Source: Caldilineaceae bacterium (GTDB lineage Bacteria > Chloroflexota > Anaerolineae > Caldilineales > Caldilineaceae). Taken from it: a DNA stretch of 8,327 nt. Shown here piece after piece: positions 6,222 to 8,327 of the stretch; position 1 is the first letter of the stretch; every line of letters starts with the position of its first letter. The notes below the pieces were generated by a model. It made no database searches. It worked only from the letters and a program-made list of their open reading frames with translations, and had not been told where the DNA came from. The translations under genes were made by a program, and so were the position numbers. The stretch is from NCBI GenBank assembly GCA_012032975.1, contig JAAUPU010000085.1, positions 1 to 8,327 on the forward strand. The letters are read 5' to 3'.

Positions 6222-8327
6222 ATGGTGTCCAGCTTGCCCAACATTTTGCTCAAAACGAAGCTACATCGACCTCTTCCTGGGCGCACCGTGATCCCGCGTC
6301 CACGGATCGAGGAACGGCTGCACATTGGACTTGAGGCAAGGCTTACGCTTGTCTCCGCCCCCGCCGGATTTGGCAAGAGCACACTTGTGAGTTGTTGGAT
6401 CAGCGACCGACTCGAAGCCAAGAGTGAGGCCAGCAGCCAGGACCTTTCTGAACCGATCGCCTTGGCGACTTGGCTAAGCCTGGACGAGACAGACATCCTT
6501 CTGCCCACATTCATCAGCCATTGTGTTGCCGCCATCAGAGAGCGTCACCCGCAAAGCTGTCAATTGGTCGTGGATCTGCTGGAGCAGATGCAGAGCCAGG
6601 CAAGCATTGAAGCGCTGGTCGACGCGGTTTGCCAAAGCCTGGAATCGCTCCAAAGTCCACTCGTGCTGGTACTGGACGATCTGCACGTCATCGACGACCC
6701 CGGTGTGTATGCGTTCCTGACCGGCCTGGTCCAAAATGCGCCGCGCCAATTTCACCTGGTCCTGATCACACGCGTGGACCCGCCACTGCCGCTCAGTCGA
6801 TGGCGAGCGCGAGGGTATGTCAACGAACTGCGCATGCGCGACCTTAGTTTCACCCTGGACGAAGCCAGAATATTCCTCACCGAGAATCTCGACGAGCCAC
6901 CCCCAGACGAGTTGGTTGCTACGCTCCATCAACGCACCGAGGGTTGGGCTGTGGGACTTTGGCTTGCCCGTCTCGCCCTGCGCGGCCAAAAGGATCTGAC
7001 GCTTGTTGCGAGCCAGATGGATTCGGTGGGCAGCCGCTACATCGTAGACTACTTGGTGGATGAGGTCCTGGATCACCAGCCAACCGAGGTGCAGGAGTTC
7101 TTGATCGCGACCGCGCTTCTCAATCGCTTCAACGCTGAGCTATGCGCCGTCGTTGTCGGTATCGACACAGTGGATGCTGAGAGCCGCATCCAGGATCTAT
7201 TGCGCGAGAATCTCTTTCTGATCGAGTTGAGCGCGCCGTCACGCTGGTATCGATATCACCACCAGTTCCAGGACATGCTGCTGAGCCGTCTCCACACACG
7301 TTGCAGTCAGGAAACGATCAGGCAGCTTCACAGACGGGCGGCAACGTGGCTGACAAACGATGGGCAGGTTGACGAAGCCCTTCGCCATCTGCTGGCCATC
7401 CCCGATCCCGTTGCCGCTGCAGACCTGGTCGAAAGCCGGCGACTCTCTGCGCTGCAAGAGCAACGTTTTTTCGGACTGTCGATCTGGCTGGGCGCGGTTC
7501 CGTTGACGATGGTCTATCAACGCCCCCTATTGCTGGTCGCCCTGGCCTGGGTTCATTTCGACCAGGTGGACAAACGTCAGTGCCTGGCCGCCCTGGCGCG
7601 GGCCGAGGTTTTGCTCGAGGAAATGCCGTCGGAACTGTCATCCTCGACGCGCCAGATGATCTTGCTGGAGTGTTTTACGCTGCGATTGGCAATGGATCAT
7701 CGCGCTTTCGATCCAGCGCAGGCGCTTGAGAACGCGCGCGATTGGTGGAGCCAGCTTCGGTCCATGCTGCTCCAGGTCCATTTCAACGTTCCTCTGCAAC
7801 TGGCCTATTCAGTTCAGCGACTGGGCGATGTCGACCTGGCGCTGGAGATCATCTTGACGACGGTCGAAGCAATGGCGTCATGGCCGATTGCTGCCAAATG
7901 TCGGCTCTTGCATACTGCCGGCTATGTCTACTGGTGCGGTGGCAATTTGGCCGAAGCGGAGCGGACATTCCTCAGAAACCTACAGCTTGCCCAACAGCAT
8001 GAGTTAACCCTGATCGCGCATATCAGCCACCACGGATTTGGCGCAATTGCGGACGCACGCAATCAGCCCCAAATAGCCGAACAACATCACCTGGAGGTCC
8101 TCAAGAACCCGCATCTGAACGGCGGTCGCGATGCGGTCATGGACCTCTTTGCCTTGATCCGAATCTACGCCCACGTCGGCCAGCCGGACAAAGCTCGCTT
8201 ACTGGTGGAGGAACTTAAAGGCCAAACGCGCACAATACACCGACCGCATTTGCACGATCAGATCGCTGCCCTGGAGGCATTTGTCGAACAGGTTTCTGGC
8301 AATGTACCGGCGGCCTGCGCTGGGCAT
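6222..8327 (+). CDS. MalT-like ATP-dependent transcriptional regulator (STAND NTPase), 3' end outside the window
   Basis: A large signal-transducing ATPase regulator of the MalT/LuxR type, which couples ligand sensing and ATP-driven oligomerisation to transcription. The frame is open for 702 codons to the window edge; MalT is 901 residues, so the C-terminal part, usually carrying a LuxR helix-turn-helix, is unseen. The N-terminus KTKLHRPLPGRTVIPRPR (11-28) is the usual lead-in. APAGFGKST (46-54) is the Walker A loop and VLVLDDLHVID (about 147-157) the Walker B strand. RTEGWAVGL (238-246) and WYRYHHQFQDML (342-353) are conserved MalT-like NTPase/winged-helix marks. Residues from about 400 on look like helical TPR-type repeats that would form the sensor. 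ATG 6222 was chosen because it places KTKL.RP at the usual distance, but no good Shine-Dalgarno site precedes it; ATG 6165 is an in-frame alternative. It is divergent from the MFS gene, which makes that gene or the peptidase operon a possible target. The inducer is unknown. Confidence 0.9.
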   Translation, partial: MVSSLPNILLKTKLHRPLPGRTVIPRPRIEERLHIGLEARLTLVSAPAGFGKSTLVSCWISDRLEAKSEASSQDLSEPIALATWLSLDETDILLPTFISHCVAAIRERHPQSCQLVVDLLEQMQSQASIEALVDAVCQSLESLQSPLVLVLDDLHVIDDPGVYAFLTGLVQNAPRQFHLVLITRVDPPLPLSRWRARGYVNELRMRDLSFTLDEARIFLTENLDEPPPDELVATLHQRTEGWAVGLWLARLALRGQKDLTLVASQMDSVGSRYIVDYLVDEVLDHQPTEVQEFLIATALLNRFNAELCAVVVGIDTVDAESRIQDLLRENLFLIELSAPSRWYRYHHQFQDMLLSRLHTRCSQETIRQLHRRAATWLTNDGQVDEALRHLLAIPDPVAAADLVESRRLSALQEQRFFGLSIWLGAVPLTMVYQRPLLLVALAWVHFDQVDKRQCLAALARAEVLLEEMPSELSSSTRQMILLECFTLRLAMDHRAFDPAQALENARDWWSQLRSMLLQVHFNVPLQLAYSVQRLGDVDLALEIILTTVEAMASWPIAAKCRLLHTAGYVYWCGGNLAEAERTFLRNLQLAQQHELTLIAHISHHGFGAIADARNQPQIAEQHHLEVLKNPHLNGGRDAVMDLFALIRIYAHVGQPDKARLLVEELKGQTRTIHRPHLHDQIAALEAFVEQVSGNVPAACAGH

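Noticed and set aside
6037..6291. 84-codon plus-strand frame before the regulator
   Set aside because: It overlaps the regulator start in another frame and covers the repeats and candidate promoter; the product is unremarkable.
6474..7076. 200-codon minus-strand reading frame
   Set aside because: Antisense to the NTPase domain of the MalT-like regulator, whose frame is strongly supported by Walker motifs.

Overview
The window looks like a piece of a GC-rich bacterial chromosome. The genes are tightly packed metabolic and transport genes next to a large MalT-type STAND regulator. Several features fit Chloroflexota: the style of the MalT-like regulator, the carnosinase-like M20 dipeptidase and the DHA2-type exporter. 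That placement is my inference from protein style only; no rRNA or marker gene is present. No mobile element, CRISPR array, tRNA or rRNA was seen.

Layout, reading right to left on the minus strand: a 14-helix-type MFS (DHA2-like) transporter (5775-4110) is followed 91 bases later by a three-gene run. The run is peptidase T (pepT, 4018-2770), an M20-family dipeptidase (2773-1378) and an AbgT-family transporter (1381 to beyond base 1). Both junctions in the run are ATGA stop/start overlaps, so the three genes are almost certainly one translationally coupled operon. The likely theme is uptake or movement of small peptides or aminoacyl-glutamate-type compounds, plus cytoplasmic hydrolysis of tri- and dipeptides. 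On the plus strand, divergent from the transporter, a MalT-like ATP-dependent regulator (6222 to beyond 8327) is open to the window edge. Its C-terminal LuxR helix-turn-helix, if present, lies outside.

The MFS gene, pepT and the M20 gene are interrupted by eight apparent single-base indels, all between about 2108 and 4520. If each is repaired, the proteins come out at 555, 416 and 465 residues. Every expected zinc ligand and catalytic residue of the two peptidases is then in place. This looks like a local stretch of poor consensus sequence rather than gene decay, but reads are needed to decide. The first 2.1 kb and the last 3.8 kb show no such damage.

The 446-base divergent intergenic region (5776-6221) is rich in small symmetrical elements. 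These are a GTACA/TGTAC palindrome with an 11-base direct repeat, a GC-rich hairpin, three 12-base imperfect tandem units, and a 7-4-7 perfect inverted repeat inside the spacer of a candidate promoter for the regulator. I see no clearly new biological system. The operon arrangement and this candidate control region are the most interesting parts.
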